This document shows, one piece after another, positions 33,070-41,387 of a DNA stretch of 43,915 nucleotides (within the stretch, counting starts at the first letter, position 1; each line of letters begins with the position of its first letter). Position numbers and translations under genes: made by a program. The notes under the pieces are model-generated. The model did no database searches, was not told the origin of the DNA, and was given only the letters and a program-made list of their open reading frames with translations. The DNA is from Deltaproteobacteria bacterium (GTDB lineage Bacteria; Desulfobacterota; Desulfobaccia; Desulfobaccales; 0-14-0-80-60-11), in the NCBI GenBank assembly GCA_021813445.1, contig JAKAKP010000044.1, positions 1 to 43,915 of the forward strand. The letters run 5' to 3'.

Positions 33070-33579
33070 AAATCACCTGTCTTCCAAAGATTGCGGATCC
33101 AGGGGAGAATAGATGACAAGTTTCGCATTGCCTTATAGCAAGGGGACACTATTGGTATTGGTACCATGCCAATGGATGAATCCGCATCTAATTTCATTAT
33201 GCCCGATCCTATTGCAAAATCAATACCTAGTATAGCCGCCATCATGAGTAACGCCTTCTCGTTGCGGAGCTATCATCGGTTAGTAACCATCTCCTCTCTT
33301 TTTTGTCTATGGCGCGTTTCAACGCCTGGTTTTGTAAGGAAGCCTCTGCAAAAAGAGAGGAGATAAAGAAAAAGTCATGGCATCGGCGGTGTGGCAGGGA
33401 TAAAGACTGCGGGCTCATAAAGGTAACTTCTCCAGGGATCGTAAAAACCCTGGTGCCCGCCAAAGTTAGTTCATCCTGCTTCTGGAGACTGCGCCCCCCT
33501 TGGCCGGAGGGAGAAGATTGACTCTGGGCCGGGTCCCTGAGGCTTATCCGGCCAAAGAGGTCGCATCCTTTCCGAAAAT
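33070..33579. other. Gene-free stretch upstream of regulator B
   Basis: No convincing gene. An inverted repeat at 33157-33173 (ATTGG, 7 bases, CCAAT) and TTGC.TTATA.GCAA at about 33128-33141 lie upstream of regulator B and could be operators. Short frames at 33166-33366 and 33303-33521 (plus) and 33242-33463 (minus) have no ribosome site or protein features and were not called. Confidence 0.45.
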
Positions 33580-33920
33580 TTAGAAATCCTTTTCCCGTTC
33601 ATGACCGGGGGTGAAGTACCACTTGCTCCAGACATCCGTGGTTTTCAGCGGTAGATCCGCGGCCTTGTGCCCGGGCTGCTCCCGGAAGCGGCGGAAGGAA
33701 TAACTCGCATGGGATTTACTCCGCATCCTTTTCTTCATAACCCTGGCCGCCATAAAAGTACGTGGAACTGATGGCCCCGCCGGTGGCCGCCGCCGGCTTT
33801 AAGTCCCAGAGGAGCCAATCGTCGTTGGGCACGTAATCGTTTTTGATCCGGTCCCATTTTTTTGGCAATTCCCGGCTCAGTTGTTCCAGGAAAGGCAGCA
33901 GGGGCTTGCGGGGCGGAGAA
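33580..33920 (-). pseudogene. Frame-disrupted remnant of an unidentified gene
   Basis: Two neighbouring minus-strand frames read like protein but lack a common start. The upstream one (about 33920 down to the TAA at 33716-33718) includes FLEQLSRELPKKWDRIKNDY and PNDDWLLWDLKP. The downstream one (ATG 33738 to TAA 33580) includes LKTTDVWSKWYFTPGHEREK. Composition and the WSKWYF/DDWLLWD patterns suggest decayed coding sequence, joined by deletion to the truncated pentapeptide gene upstream. I do not recognise the family. Confidence 0.35.
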
Positions 33921-34500
33921 GGGGAAGGGAGGTGGTGCCGGTATTGGTGAGGAGGGCTACGTCGGAGGTGGTAAACACCGTGACTGCGGCATATCCACAG
34001 GAAATCAGCAGGGTGGTGAAGAGGGTGCTGTTAATGCCCGAAGCGTCCTTGACATAATCAAGCCCAGTGAAGTTCCTCAGCCCCTCCGGCAATTGACCAT
34101 CAGCCAGGTTGGCCCGGGCCAATCTCAGGAGAGAAAGGCCCCTGCTGTCGGCCAGATCAGCCTTCTCGAGATTAGCATCCCGGAAATCCGCGCCGGTCAG
34201 ATCCGCGTCGAAAAAGTTCGCTCCAGTCAGTCGGGCCAACCGCAAGTCGGCGCCGGCGAGCTTGGCCCTTTGGAAGTTGGCTCCCTCTAAGTTAGCTTTT
34301 TGGAGAATTTCTCCGGTCAGATTGAGGCCCCGGAAGTCATACTTGGATAAGTCAGCCGGGGAGCCTTGAACTTCTCCGGTTCTCAGCCACAGCTGATGTG
34401 CGTCGAGGATCTGGCGCAGTTCTGGAGGGATTTCTTGATAAAGGGGAGTGTTTGCCGACCGGCTTTGGAGATCGTCCTGGGAAGCATTATTCTCTGGCAT
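33877..34500 (-). pseudogene. Pentapeptide-repeat protein, C-terminally truncated
   Basis: 207 codons with a strong ribosome site (AAGGAGG) before ATG 34500. Residues about 50-135 are pentapeptide repeats (pattern A(D/N)LxxAxF, for example ANLEGANFQRAKLAGADLRL). A partly hydrophobic segment follows (STLFTTLLISCGYAAVTV). Related proteins that I recall continue with further membrane helices after a LLTN motif. Here the sequence breaks off at LLTNTGTTSLP into a short unrelated end, CCLSWNN. It is probably a truncated gene with an intact start, and the repeat helix may still be made. Confidence 0.65.
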
Positions 34501-34804
34501 GGTTCCAGCCTCCTTGATGGTGGGTGGCTCCTGGTCAGAGCGACATCGAGGTGACCCACGCCGTCCCGGGTCGGGCTATGGGTTTTCTTTAGCGGTTAAT
34601 GCCACCGCGGAGACATTCCGGTATCCGATAAACCTGGCGCCTAATGACAGATTTCCCTTGCCGGGGTTTAAAACGCGCAGCTGGTGAAATACTTGAGTCC
34701 GGAAATGCAGGCGCAGACTTATTGTTTCCTGACAGGTTGTCAGTAAGAGGGCTGCCGGGAATGCCATTGGAACTGCGGCCGGAAGCGCAACTTCAGGCAG
34801 TGTC
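34501..34804. other. Gene-free stretch between remnants
   Basis: About 300 bases with no supported gene. It contains the upstream region and ribosome site of the pentapeptide-repeat gene (minus strand) and possibly a decayed N-terminal part of the TraT-like remnant. The minus-strand open frame 34576-34944 is proline-rich and not protein-like. Confidence 0.4.
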
Positions 34805-35065
34805 TTGAATACTACTTCGGCGGCGGGCACCACGGGTGGCCTGATCGGCTTTGGCGCCGGCGCGGTGTTGGGTATGTTCAGCGGCAGCTCACCAAAGGTC
34901 CTGTTTGTCGGCAATATTGATGTCAGCATCACCGATTCCTCCAAAAAAGAGGAGAAAACTTTGGTTTCCGCCTGGACCCGGGTTTTCAGCGAGAACGAGG
35001 AAACAACCGCCAGGGAGGGTGTCGCTAAAAAATTGGCTGCAAAAATTGCGGCCTTGCTGCCTTAG
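34805..35065 (+). pseudogene. TraT-like C-terminal fragment
   Basis: 86 codons with only a TTG start and no good ribosome site. A glycine-rich hydrophobic stretch (GGLIGFGAGAVLGMFSG) is followed by VLFVGNIDVSI, an S/K/E-rich region, and an amphipathic end (VAKKLAAKIAALLP). The order resembles the last third of TraT-family outer-membrane lipoproteins, where a Gly-rich helix precedes a VxxDVxI strand. The N-terminal two thirds, including the lipobox, are missing. The family assignment is from memory of the pattern and is tentative. Confidence 0.35.
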
Positions 35066-35097
35066 ATTCCCAAGGGCATCCAGACTGATGATTTAGT

Positions 35098-35307
35098 TTG
35101 CTCTGTTGCCTGCCAATAAACTGTTTTCCTTCCTGGCTCAAACTTTTGGCCCTGATATCTCCCCTAACCTATGTGGTGGAACTTCTCCACTTGGGAGTTG
35201 CAGAGCGCTCAGAATTTGCCACTCCAATTATCCCTCTTCTGGCTATTTTTCTATTCCTGCTTGCCAGTTGGCTCCTGGCCGAGGTGCTGTTTCGCCGCCG
35301 GGCCTAG
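35098..35307 (+). pseudogene. C-terminal fragment of an ABC-2 type permease
   Basis: 69 codons. The sequence FPSWLKLLALISPLTYVVEL, then a second hydrophobic helix (PIIPLLAIFLFLLASWLLAEVLF) and RRRA, matches the last two helices of ABC-2 family export permeases, which carry NPLTYVVD before the final helix. The N-terminal four helices are missing and the TTG start is poor, so it is a remnant. Confidence 0.6.
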
Positions 35308-35322
35308 GCGTAATTACGATTT

Positions 35323-36426
35323 CTAGTCCAGACGCAATATTACTGAAAAGCTATTGAAGACGGCCCATACCGGATCGTCTTCGCGCAGGTCGAGCCGCCG
35401 GCTGCTTTCACTACTTACCAGGGAGCAGAGCTCCGTCCCGTCGGCAATGCGGACCACGTACTCAGTGGTGACCTTGCCTTGAGTGATTCGGGCCACGGTC
35501 CCCCTAAACTTGTTTTCCGCAGAACATTGGGGGAGCCCATGCTCTTTTTGCAGGATCACCCAGGGAGCTTTGACCTCGGCGGTGATCAAGGCCCCCACCT
35601 TGAGGCCAAGCCTAGTTAAGCTGTCATTGGTGATTATCGTGGTTACCAGATCCCCGGCGATGGTAACCAACTCTATCCTGGCCTGGACATCCCCTTTTTG
35701 AATAGTGTTGATTTTGCCGAAAAAGGTATTGCGCGCACTGGTTTTGCGCTGAGACTCTTTTTCCAAAAAGAATTTGGCCACCTGGTGGATATCGGCATCG
35801 GAAAACGACACAAAGGACGCGGTTAAATTGGGCGTGGAATGCCCCAGGATTTTTTGCACCACCGGCAAGGGCATGTTGCTCTGAAGCATTTCCACTGCCC
35901 GGGATTTCCGGATTGCGTCCGGGCCTCCCAACTCTTTGGGGAAGCCACAAGCCGAGGCCCGTTCATAAAACTTGCGGCGAACGTGACCGGGGTCCACGTT
36001 AAACAAGCTGTCACGGGATTTCTGGAAAGCGGCATCAGCGAGCGCCGTTTGAATTTCTTGAGAGAGCGTTTCCGGTATTTGGACCTCCCGCGAGGTTGCA
36101 TCCGATTTCCCAAAAACCACCGTATGTCTGTCAAAATCAATATCTTGAAAAGGATTGAGAGCCAACCCCTCGTTCAACTTGGCGCCGGTGTAGCGAATCA
36201 ATAGAAAGATTAGCAAGATGCGTTTGCGAGACAAGCGAACATCCGCTCTCGGCGTGTCTTCGGCCCAGTCGCGAAATGCCAGCTCAAGCCGGTTGAGCTG
36301 AACCGGGTCCAGGTACCGGCTACCTGCCGGTACGGAAACGATGCGCCCATGGCTGGTGCGTTCCTGCCTATCCATGGGCTGGACGTCCGATTTCATAAGC
36401 CCTGCATCGTGTTTCTTCCTTGCCAT
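35323..36426 (-). CDS. TunR-like regulator: inactive tyrosine-recombinase domain plus two TOBE domains
   Basis: About 367 residues from ATG 36426 (MARKKHDAGL), with GAGAGG upstream; ATG 36453 is an alternative. Residues about 45-225 are a lambda-integrase-like fold (LLIRYTGAKLNEGLAL, VVQKILGHSTPNLTASF). The catalytic set is damaged: HxxRH reads DAIRK and the nucleophilic Tyr is Phe, so it should bind but not recombine DNA. Residues about 230-300 and 305-365 are two TOBE (Mop-like) domains, which bind molybdate or tungstate. This is the architecture of TunR, the tungstate-responsive regulator of Desulfovibrio. It is divergent from a ChrA-family gene, a possible target. Confidence 0.82.
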   Translation of the reverse strand: MARKKHDAGLMKSDVQPMDRQERTSHGRIVSVPAGSRYLDPVQLNRLELAFRDWAEDTPRADVRLSRKRILLIFLLIRYTGAKLNEGLALNPFQDIDFDRHTVVFGKSDATSREVQIPETLSQEIQTALADAAFQKSRDSLFNVDPGHVRRKFYERASACGFPKELGGPDAIRKSRAVEMLQSNMPLPVVQKILGHSTPNLTASFVSFSDADIHQVAKFFLEKESQRKTSARNTFFGKINTIQKGDVQARIELVTIAGDLVTTIITNDSLTRLGLKVGALITAEVKAPWVILQKEHGLPQCSAENKFRGTVARITQGKVTTEYVVRIADGTELCSLVSSESSRRLDLREDDPVWAVFNSFSVILRLD

Positions 36427-36508
36427 ATCGCCTCTCAACTCTGTCCGGAACATTTCCTATCGTAATTTTAAATATTTTTGGATTTTTAGCAAGCAGCCGA
36501 AAACCATC

Positions 36509-36542
36509 TTGACAATTTCAAATTAACATGATTATTTTAATT
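36509..36542. promoter_or_regulatory. AT-rich inverted repeat and -35-like box between tunR-like and chrA-like genes
   Basis: TTGACA at 36509-36514 could serve as a plus-strand -35 box. AATTAA (36521-36526) and TTAATT (36537-36542) form an inverted repeat with a 10-base centre that overlaps the expected -10 region. A regulator bound here could control the ChrA-family gene or autoregulate the TunR-like gene. Confidence 0.35.
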
Positions 36543-36635
36543 ATCGTGTCAGTATATACCTAAGTTTTACTGGCCAAGGTCATCTGAAAGCGACCTGTTG
36601 CCGGAAAGGCTGAAACCCTGGAGCCACCAGTCCCA

Positions 36636-38063
36636 ATGGAGATTGAAAGCATGGCAGAAGGTATTCTGATGGACGAACCAAAGGCGGTTACCACGGATGA
36701 AGTGCCCCGGGTAAAGCTCTGGCATATCGCCCGCACCTTTCTGGGTATCGGGCTGGCGTCCTTTAGCCTTGCTGCCCTGGGAGAAGCCAAAAACTGGATG
36801 ACCAAGAAAAGGCGGTGGTTCAGCGATGAGGAATATCTGCAGGGCCTGGGGCTGGCACAATTGATGCCGGGGGCGCCTACGGTCAACCTCTCTTCTTATT
36901 TGGGTTTCCGGCTGCGGGGCTTGCCCGGGGCGGCGGTGGCCACGGTTTGCTTTTTGATTCCCTGTTTTTTGCTCATGCTGCTGCTTTCACACCTTTACTT
37001 CAAGTATGGTGATATGCCTGTTGTTTCGGGACTGTTTCGCGGCCTGGGAGCCCTGGTCGTCGGGCTGGTTTTCAATACCATCATTAACCTTTGGAGATCC
37101 GGGGTCAAGACCATCTTCAACTGGCTGATGGCGATCATCGGTTTTGCCATGGTCTTCTGGTTCGAGATGGGAATAATCAAAATCCTGGCTCTCACCGGAG
37201 GCGCCAGCCTGATCATGGTGTTCCTGAATCACCGCTTTCCGGCAATGAACCGTTGGACGGGCAGTTGGAGCGGTCTCTTGCGAAAGGGTACTCAACTATC
37301 AGGCAATCCCGGCAGCGCGGCATTCAAACCACAGGCCGGTCAATCTAATTCCCAGCAGTCCCAGCCCGGCAGGATCAGAAGGTTGTGGCAGAGCAAAAGC
37401 CGGCAAGCAGCCGCCACGGCAGGCACCGAATACATCTCCGCTTGCAGTCAAGTGCTCTTACCCCTGCATTGGCGCAAAATCACGATGCTTGTCGTCTGGT
37501 TGTCCTTAATTCTGGCCGCAAACCTGCTCTTGATCCGCTTCAGACCCGAATTGCTGCAGATGGGCGGCAGATTCCTGAGGATCGGCGCGCTGGTCTTCGG
37601 CAGCGGCTATGCCATGCTGCCCTTCATCCAGCAGACCGTGGTCAATCAGTTCCACTGGCTTACCGATCAGCAGTTTGCCGTGGCGCTGGCTCTGAGTCTT
37701 ATCACTCCAGGTCCGGTGACCATCATCGGCGCCTTTATCGGCTACAAGGTGGCAGGCGTGGTCGGCGCCCTGGCGGGCATGGTGAACATGTACTTTCCGG
37801 CCTGGGCTATGACTGCCATAGCGGCCAGCCCCTACCCCAACGCTGGCCAGGTGAGTCCCGTCACGCAGGTCATCGGGGGCATCGTGGCCGCCTTCATCGG
37901 CACCCTGGTAATTGTGCTGATTAAACTGGCCAGGGGGACTCTGGTGGATATTCCGGCTATCTCCATGGCTGTAGCAGCATTTGGTATACAGCGGTTCACC
38001 AAGATCGACACTGTTTGGATTGTCCTGGGGGGCGCGCTGGTATCGCTGGCCGTGTTTCGTTGA
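36636..38063 (+). CDS. ChrA (CHR) family transporter
   Basis: 475 residues (ATG 36636, or 36651 which has GGAG at better spacing). Two homologous CHR domains are present: the first has YLQGLGLAQLMPGAPTVNLS and a GFRLRGLPGA turn; the second has GSGYAMLPFIQQTVV and SLITPGPVTIIGAFIGYKVA. Each half has about five to six membrane helices. The linker (about residues 205-265) is unusually long, polar and Gln/Ser-rich. CHR proteins export chromate by exchange or symport, but next to a TOBE-domain regulator another oxyanion such as tungstate, molybdate or sulfate is conceivable. Confidence 0.88.
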   Translation: MEIESMAEGILMDEPKAVTTDEVPRVKLWHIARTFLGIGLASFSLAALGEAKNWMTKKRRWFSDEEYLQGLGLAQLMPGAPTVNLSSYLGFRLRGLPGAAVATVCFLIPCFLLMLLLSHLYFKYGDMPVVSGLFRGLGALVVGLVFNTIINLWRSGVKTIFNWLMAIIGFAMVFWFEMGIIKILALTGGASLIMVFLNHRFPAMNRWTGSWSGLLRKGTQLSGNPGSAAFKPQAGQSNSQQSQPGRIRRLWQSKSRQAAATAGTEYISACSQVLLPLHWRKITMLVVWLSLILAANLLLIRFRPELLQMGGRFLRIGALVFGSGYAMLPFIQQTVVNQFHWLTDQQFAVALALSLITPGPVTIIGAFIGYKVAGVVGALAGMVNMYFPAWAMTAIAASPYPNAGQVSPVTQVIGGIVAAFIGTLVIVLIKLARGTLVDIPAISMAVAAFGIQRFTKIDTVWIVLGGALVSLAVFR

Positions 38064-38124
38064 GAGGCGGCCCGAAGCAGATAATGCCTGCGCGATGTCA
38101 TGGTGTTGGCCTGGGGAGAGTAAT

Positions 38125-38964
38125 ATGGATGCTCAGATATGTTTGATGGAAGGAATGGAGAGGTTGTTGGTGGCCGCGGACCGGTCCGACTCCAGTCGAA
38201 GTGCGGTGGAGGAAGCCATCCAATTGGCCAAGGCGTGTTCCAGTAAATTGATCGCCATGACCACGGTATTAACCAACCGGGAATGCGAAGATTCCATGCC
38301 GTGGGTTATAGAACAGGCGGAAAAAGAGATGCAGGAGAAGCTTGCCTCCATCAGGGGGATGGCCTCGGAGCAGGGCGTGGACTGCGAGACCTTCATTTAC
38401 CGCGGTGATGATCCCTCTCTGGACATTGTCAACGCCGCGGTAACGAATCACGTCGATATGATCGTGATGGGCACCCACGGCAGAAAGGGAATCAAGAAGC
38501 TCATCATGGGCAGCGTTACCAGGAATGTCATCGGGCAGGCGCCCTGTAAGGTCCTGGTCATTCCCCCGGGTGCAAAAGCCGACTACAAGACTATACTTAT
38601 TGCGACAGACGGCTCCATTCATAGTGCCGCAGCCGCTTCTGAAGCTGTGGTCATCGCAAAACGATATAAAAGCTCCCTGATCGTCCTATCCGTCGCATCC
38701 TCGGTTATGGAAATTCCATTGGCAGAAGAGAATGTCAAGCAAGTCATGGAACTCTCGGAAATAGAGGGTCTGGAAAAAGAAGGAATAATTTTACAAGGCA
38801 AGCCTCATGAAATCATCCTTGAAATTGCCAAGCAGAAACAGGCAGGCTTAATAGTCGTCGGCAGTCATGGAAGAACAGGGTTAACGAGTTTGCTCATGGG
38901 CAGCGTGACCGAACACGTCATTAGTCAGGCGGAAGCTGCAGTCCTTGTGGTCAAGGCTTTATAA
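38125..38964 (+). CDS. Tandem universal stress protein (UspA x2)
   Basis: 279 residues from ATG 38125 with GGGGAGAG upstream; the frame is open further upstream, but that part overlaps chrA. There are two Usp domains. The first ends with VMGTHGRKGIKKLIMGSVTRNVI, split here across the nucleotide-binding loop. The second has ILIATDGSIHS and VVGSHGRTG..LLMGSVTEHVI. Both carry the ATP-binding GxHGRxG-x-GS pattern. The gene starts 61 bases after the chrA-like gene and is probably in its operon. A role in stress or redox response is typical of the family. Confidence 0.93.
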   Translation: MDAQICLMEGMERLLVAADRSDSSRSAVEEAIQLAKACSSKLIAMTTVLTNRECEDSMPWVIEQAEKEMQEKLASIRGMASEQGVDCETFIYRGDDPSLDIVNAAVTNHVDMIVMGTHGRKGIKKLIMGSVTRNVIGQAPCKVLVIPPGAKADYKTILIATDGSIHSAAAASEAVVIAKRYKSSLIVLSVASSVMEIPLAEENVKQVMELSEIEGLEKEGIILQGKPHEIILEIAKQKQAGLIVVGSHGRTGLTSLLMGSVTEHVISQAEAAVLVVKAL

Positions 38965-39131
38965 CTTCATGGAAAAGACTTATGAGTCGTCGCCAAAATC
39001 ATTACTTATTAATTAATGTTTAATATGTTTCCACCTCTCATGACATGAATAATTCATCTGGGAAATGGTCCCTCGATGAATAACGTTGGATATAACCAAG
39101 CCAATTTGTTGGCTGAAGCAGGAGGAAAGCC

Positions 39132-39276
39132 ATGAGAAGGCTCCTCAACAACCCTAATTAATGAGACCCCGCCGGGTACGGGAGCAATAATCGCCGGCAT
39201 TTTGATCATGGTTGCGGGGGTATTTATCGGGATTTATGGCTTTGGACTCTTTCCTGAAGAGCCAAAAGGCCGGTGA
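39132..39276 (+). pseudogene. Frameshifted small membrane protein gene
   Basis: ATG 39132 has a strong AGGAGG site but stops after nine codons (MRRLLNNPN). In the +1 frame the sequence continues as ETPPGTGAIIAGILIMVAGV and then FIGIYGFGLFPEEPKGR to TGA 39274-39276, a clear single-helix protein. Removing one C from the CCC near 39152 would join them into a 47-residue protein. This is either a recent frameshift, a sequencing error or an unusual recoding event. Confidence 0.5.
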
Positions 39277-39292
39277 TAAAAGTAAATAAGGC

Positions 39293-39330
39293 CGGGCGGG
39301 TTAAAACCTGCCCGATTCTCTTTGTTTTCA
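39293..39330 (+). terminator. Rho-independent terminator
   Basis: Stem CGGGCGGGTT (39293-39302) and AACCTGCCCG (39305-39314), complementary with one G-U wobble, followed by a T-rich stretch (ATTCTCTTTGTTTTC). It lies just after the small membrane gene and would end its transcript and the chrA-usp transcript. Confidence 0.7.
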
Positions 39331-39361
39331 AGCCCGAATTCTCGGCAGTAAAGTCATTCTT

Positions 39362-39484
39362 TTGGGGGCAGCGGTGGCTCTTATTGCCTTCCGGATTAAA
39401 ACTATTTTGTTCGTCTTTGCCGCAACCGGATTATCCCTCCTTATTTTTATGGATAAGACAAAAATATCCCGCTGGCTCCGGTAG
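39362..39484 (+). CDS. Possible 40-aa membrane peptide
   Basis: A plus-strand frame beginning at TTG 39362 reads GAAVALIAFRIKTILFVFAA, then TGLSLLIFMDKTKISRW before TAG. It contains two hydrophobic segments separated by a basic turn, typical of small membrane proteins. The frame is open further upstream, but no ATG is available and the ribosome site is poor. It may be a remnant or a real short gene. Confidence 0.3.
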   Translation: MGAAVALIAFRIKTILFVFAATGLSLLIFMDKTKISRWLR

Positions 39485-39513
39485 AATCCATTTCGCTCAT
39501 TCTGAACGAGAAA

Positions 39514-40170
39514 TCATTCCACAATTTTCATCAAATGGTCCTGGTTAATTATTTCCGCGGTGTTGCCGGAAAACTTCACCAGACCTTCATTTTCCATCTC
39601 CTTGGCGGTACGGTAAAAAGTTTCATGAGTCATGCCCAGGAAGGTCGCAAGTTCTTTGCGTGGGACAGACAGGGTAAGAGACCGGGAATTTTGCATTTCA
39701 GAGAGGAGCAGAAGATAACTGGCTATCCTCGCTTTGGGGGTCCTGAGGGTCAAATCGACCAGACGCCTGCGCAGTTGAATAACCATCTGGGACAGCAGGC
39801 GCATCCATTCGGCGGCGAACTTTATATCGGCGGTTACCAGGTCTAAAAATTCTTCTCTCTTTATCAGGTAAAGCCGGCAATCTGTCAGGGCCTCGGCGAA
39901 GCAGTGGTAAGTGCCGGAAAAAGGACTGGCCAAAGCGAAAGCACTCCCCCGGCCGGCGATCTCCTGGGTGATCTCCTTGCCCTGCGAAGACATCCCATAA
40001 ACCCGGACTGCGCCTTCCTGGACCACATAAAAACCCCGGGATGGATCACCGGGAGCGAAAAGTTGCTTTCCTTTTTTAAGGGGCACCTCCACGGCGATAT
40101 GCTCCACCTTCCGGCGATGCTCCGGAGAAAGCTGGGCAAAGATCGCTTCCAATATCCCTGTCGCCTGCAA
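39514..40170 (-). CDS. CRP/FNR-family transcriptional regulator
   Basis: 218 residues. TTG 40170 is supported by AGAGGAAG upstream. The cyclic-nucleotide-binding-like barrel spans about 10-125 (LFAPGDPSRGFYVVQEGAVRV). A dimer helix follows, and the C-terminal winged helix has the family motif SVPRKELATFLGMTHETFYRT. The FNR N-terminal cysteine cluster is absent, so direct oxygen sensing through Fe-S is unlikely; a Dnr-like or small-ligand sensor is possible. A perfect TATGAT..ATCATA palindrome between this gene and the divergent gene is its probable operator. Confidence 0.9.
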   Translation of the reverse strand: MQATGILEAIFAQLSPEHRRKVEHIAVEVPLKKGKQLFAPGDPSRGFYVVQEGAVRVYGMSSQGKEITQEIAGRGSAFALASPFSGTYHCFAEALTDCRLYLIKREEFLDLVTADIKFAAEWMRLLSQMVIQLRRRLVDLTLRTPKARIASYLLLLSEMQNSRSLTLSVPRKELATFLGMTHETFYRTAKEMENEGLVKFSGNTAEIINQDHLMKIVE

Positions 40171-40203
40171 ATTTCTTCCTCTCCCTGAGAAGATTCATCT
40201 GCA

Positions 40204-40219
40204 TATGATTCGGATCATA
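40204..40219. promoter_or_regulatory. CRP/FNR-type operator palindrome
   Basis: TATGAT-TCGG-ATCATA is a perfect 6-base inverted repeat with a 4-base centre, the geometry of FNR boxes (TTGAT-N4-ATCAA). It lies between the CRP/FNR gene (minus) and the truncated transporter (plus) and could control both. Confidence 0.7.
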
Positions 40220-40279
40220 CGCCCTTTTCCTTACTTTATCATAACATGTTATCGAGCAAGGGGAATTTAAGGAGGGTCT

Positions 40280-40831
40280 ATGGATAAGGAATCTGCCCGG
40301 CGGATGGTTTTGGTTTTAGGGCTGATGGCCTTTTGGTGCAATGGCGACAATTACGTGGCCGCGCCGCTCATCGTGGAGGTGACCAGAGACTTCCATATCG
40401 GCACCAGCACGGCGGCGCTGATGGTCACTGCCTGCATGCTGCCCTTCGGCCTTTTTACCTTGATTTTCAGGCCGTTGGCCGACCGCTATGGCAAAGCCAG
40501 GGTTATCAATTTGGCGGCCTTCGGCTCGGCCATCTTTTGCGGACTGGGGGCGCTGGCTACGGGTATCGTCTCTCTGAGCCTGATCCGGCCGGTGAGCGGC
40601 GCTTTCGCCGCGGCCATCCTGCCAGTGACCATGTCGCTCATCGGCGACAGCTTTGGCCGCGAGCCCAAGGCCTTGCAAAATGCCTTGGGCCAAGTCCTGG
40701 GCCTGGCGTTTCTGGGAGGAGCCGCGGGTAAGGGTCTTAAGGCAGGCGAGAAGGTGATCATCAACCCGGCCGGCATTGAGCCGGGCAAAGCGGTCAAACC
40801 GGTGATCAATACCGGAGGCGCAAAGAAGTAA
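40280..40831 (+). pseudogene. Truncated MFS transporter joined to the tail of a membrane-fusion protein
   Basis: 183 codons with GGAGGG before the ATG. Residues 1-150 are the N-terminal third of a major-facilitator transporter (about four to five helices; RPLADRYGKARV is the loop 2-3 motif). From about residue 150 the sequence changes to GKGLKAGEKVIINPAGIEPG and a KPVINTGG end, typical of the C-terminus of HlyD/MacA-type adaptor proteins. An in-frame deletion apparently fused two genes. The next gene is a MacB/DevC-type permease, the usual neighbour of such an adaptor. Transport function is unlikely. Confidence 0.7.
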
Positions 40832-40920
40832 TGATAAAATTCGTTGTTTCCCCGGAGATGACCAAGCCGGGCAAAGAAGTGCGGGCGGAAGTAATGACCG
40901 CGGCCTTCGTGGAGGGATGA
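40831..40920 (+). CDS. 29-aa reading frame between transporter remnants
   Basis: The ATG overlaps the preceding stop (TAATG) and its TGA overlaps the next ATG (ATGATG). The product (MIKFVVSPEMTKPGKEVRAE and nine more residues) has no recognisable feature. The overlaps suggest translational coupling, but it may be another deletion remnant. Confidence 0.2.
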   Translation: MIKFVVSPEMTKPGKEVRAEVMTAAFVEG

Positions 40921-41264
40921 TGGATTTAGCGGTTCATGACTTGAAGTTGCACAGGGGCCGGTTTATCGCCACGGTCATCGGGGTGGGCCTGCTGTTTACC
41001 ATAGTCCTGGCCATGAACGGCCTTTATCGCGGCAATATTTACGAGGGCAAGGTCATCAAGGCCACCAACCCGGACCTTTGGGTGGTGGAGCGTCATCGGG
41101 GCGGGCCTTTTAATGAACAATCCTCGATGCCGGAATATTACCATTATAGCGTTAAGGCCGTGCCGGGGGTGGAAAAAGCCAGCCCCTTCATTTATTACAC
41201 TGTCCTGAAAAGTTCAAAGTTCAAGGTTCAAAGTTCAAGGTTAACTGCCGGTAACTTTTCATAA
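40917..41264 (+). pseudogene. MacB/DevC-type ABC permease, truncated after the first helix
   Basis: 115 codons. MDLAVHDLKLHRGRFIATVI and the following hydrophobic helix match the start of FtsX/DevC-type permeases, followed by the beginning of the periplasmic domain (KATNPDLWVVERHRGG, SVKAVPGVEKASPFIYY). Full-length proteins have about 380-400 residues and three more helices. The reading frame runs into the heptamer repeat at 41211 and stops. The gene is broken at that point. Confidence 0.75.
41211..41244. repeat. Tandem heptamer repeat
   Basis: Five units with a 7-base period: AGTTCAA, AGTTCAA, GGTTCAA, AGTTCAA and a partial GGTTAA. Located exactly where the permease gene loses similarity to its family, it probably marks the breakpoint of a deletion or insertion. 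Confidence 0.85.
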
Positions 41265-41299
41265 TTTACGGGTGAGCGAAGAGCTCATGAACAACTGTT

Positions 41300-41387
41300 A
41301 TGATTAAGAAAAAAACTTGCAAAAAAACTGATTATTTTTGTGATCCTACCGGTGGCCATCATTTTGAACGGTGTCGGTGGGAAGTAA
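41300..41387 (+). pseudogene. N-terminal anchor fragment of an exported protein
   Basis: ATG 41300 begins MIKKK. With one A removed from the A-run it would continue LAKKLIIFVILPVAIILNGV to a TAA at 41385-41387, a typical membrane anchor of the kind that starts HlyD/MacA-type adaptors. It overlaps the convergent small gene. Tentative. Confidence 0.25.

Noticed and set aside
39273-39548. 91-codon plus-strand frame
   Set aside because: It runs through the terminator hairpin, has no protein-like features, and overlaps a more plausible short membrane frame.
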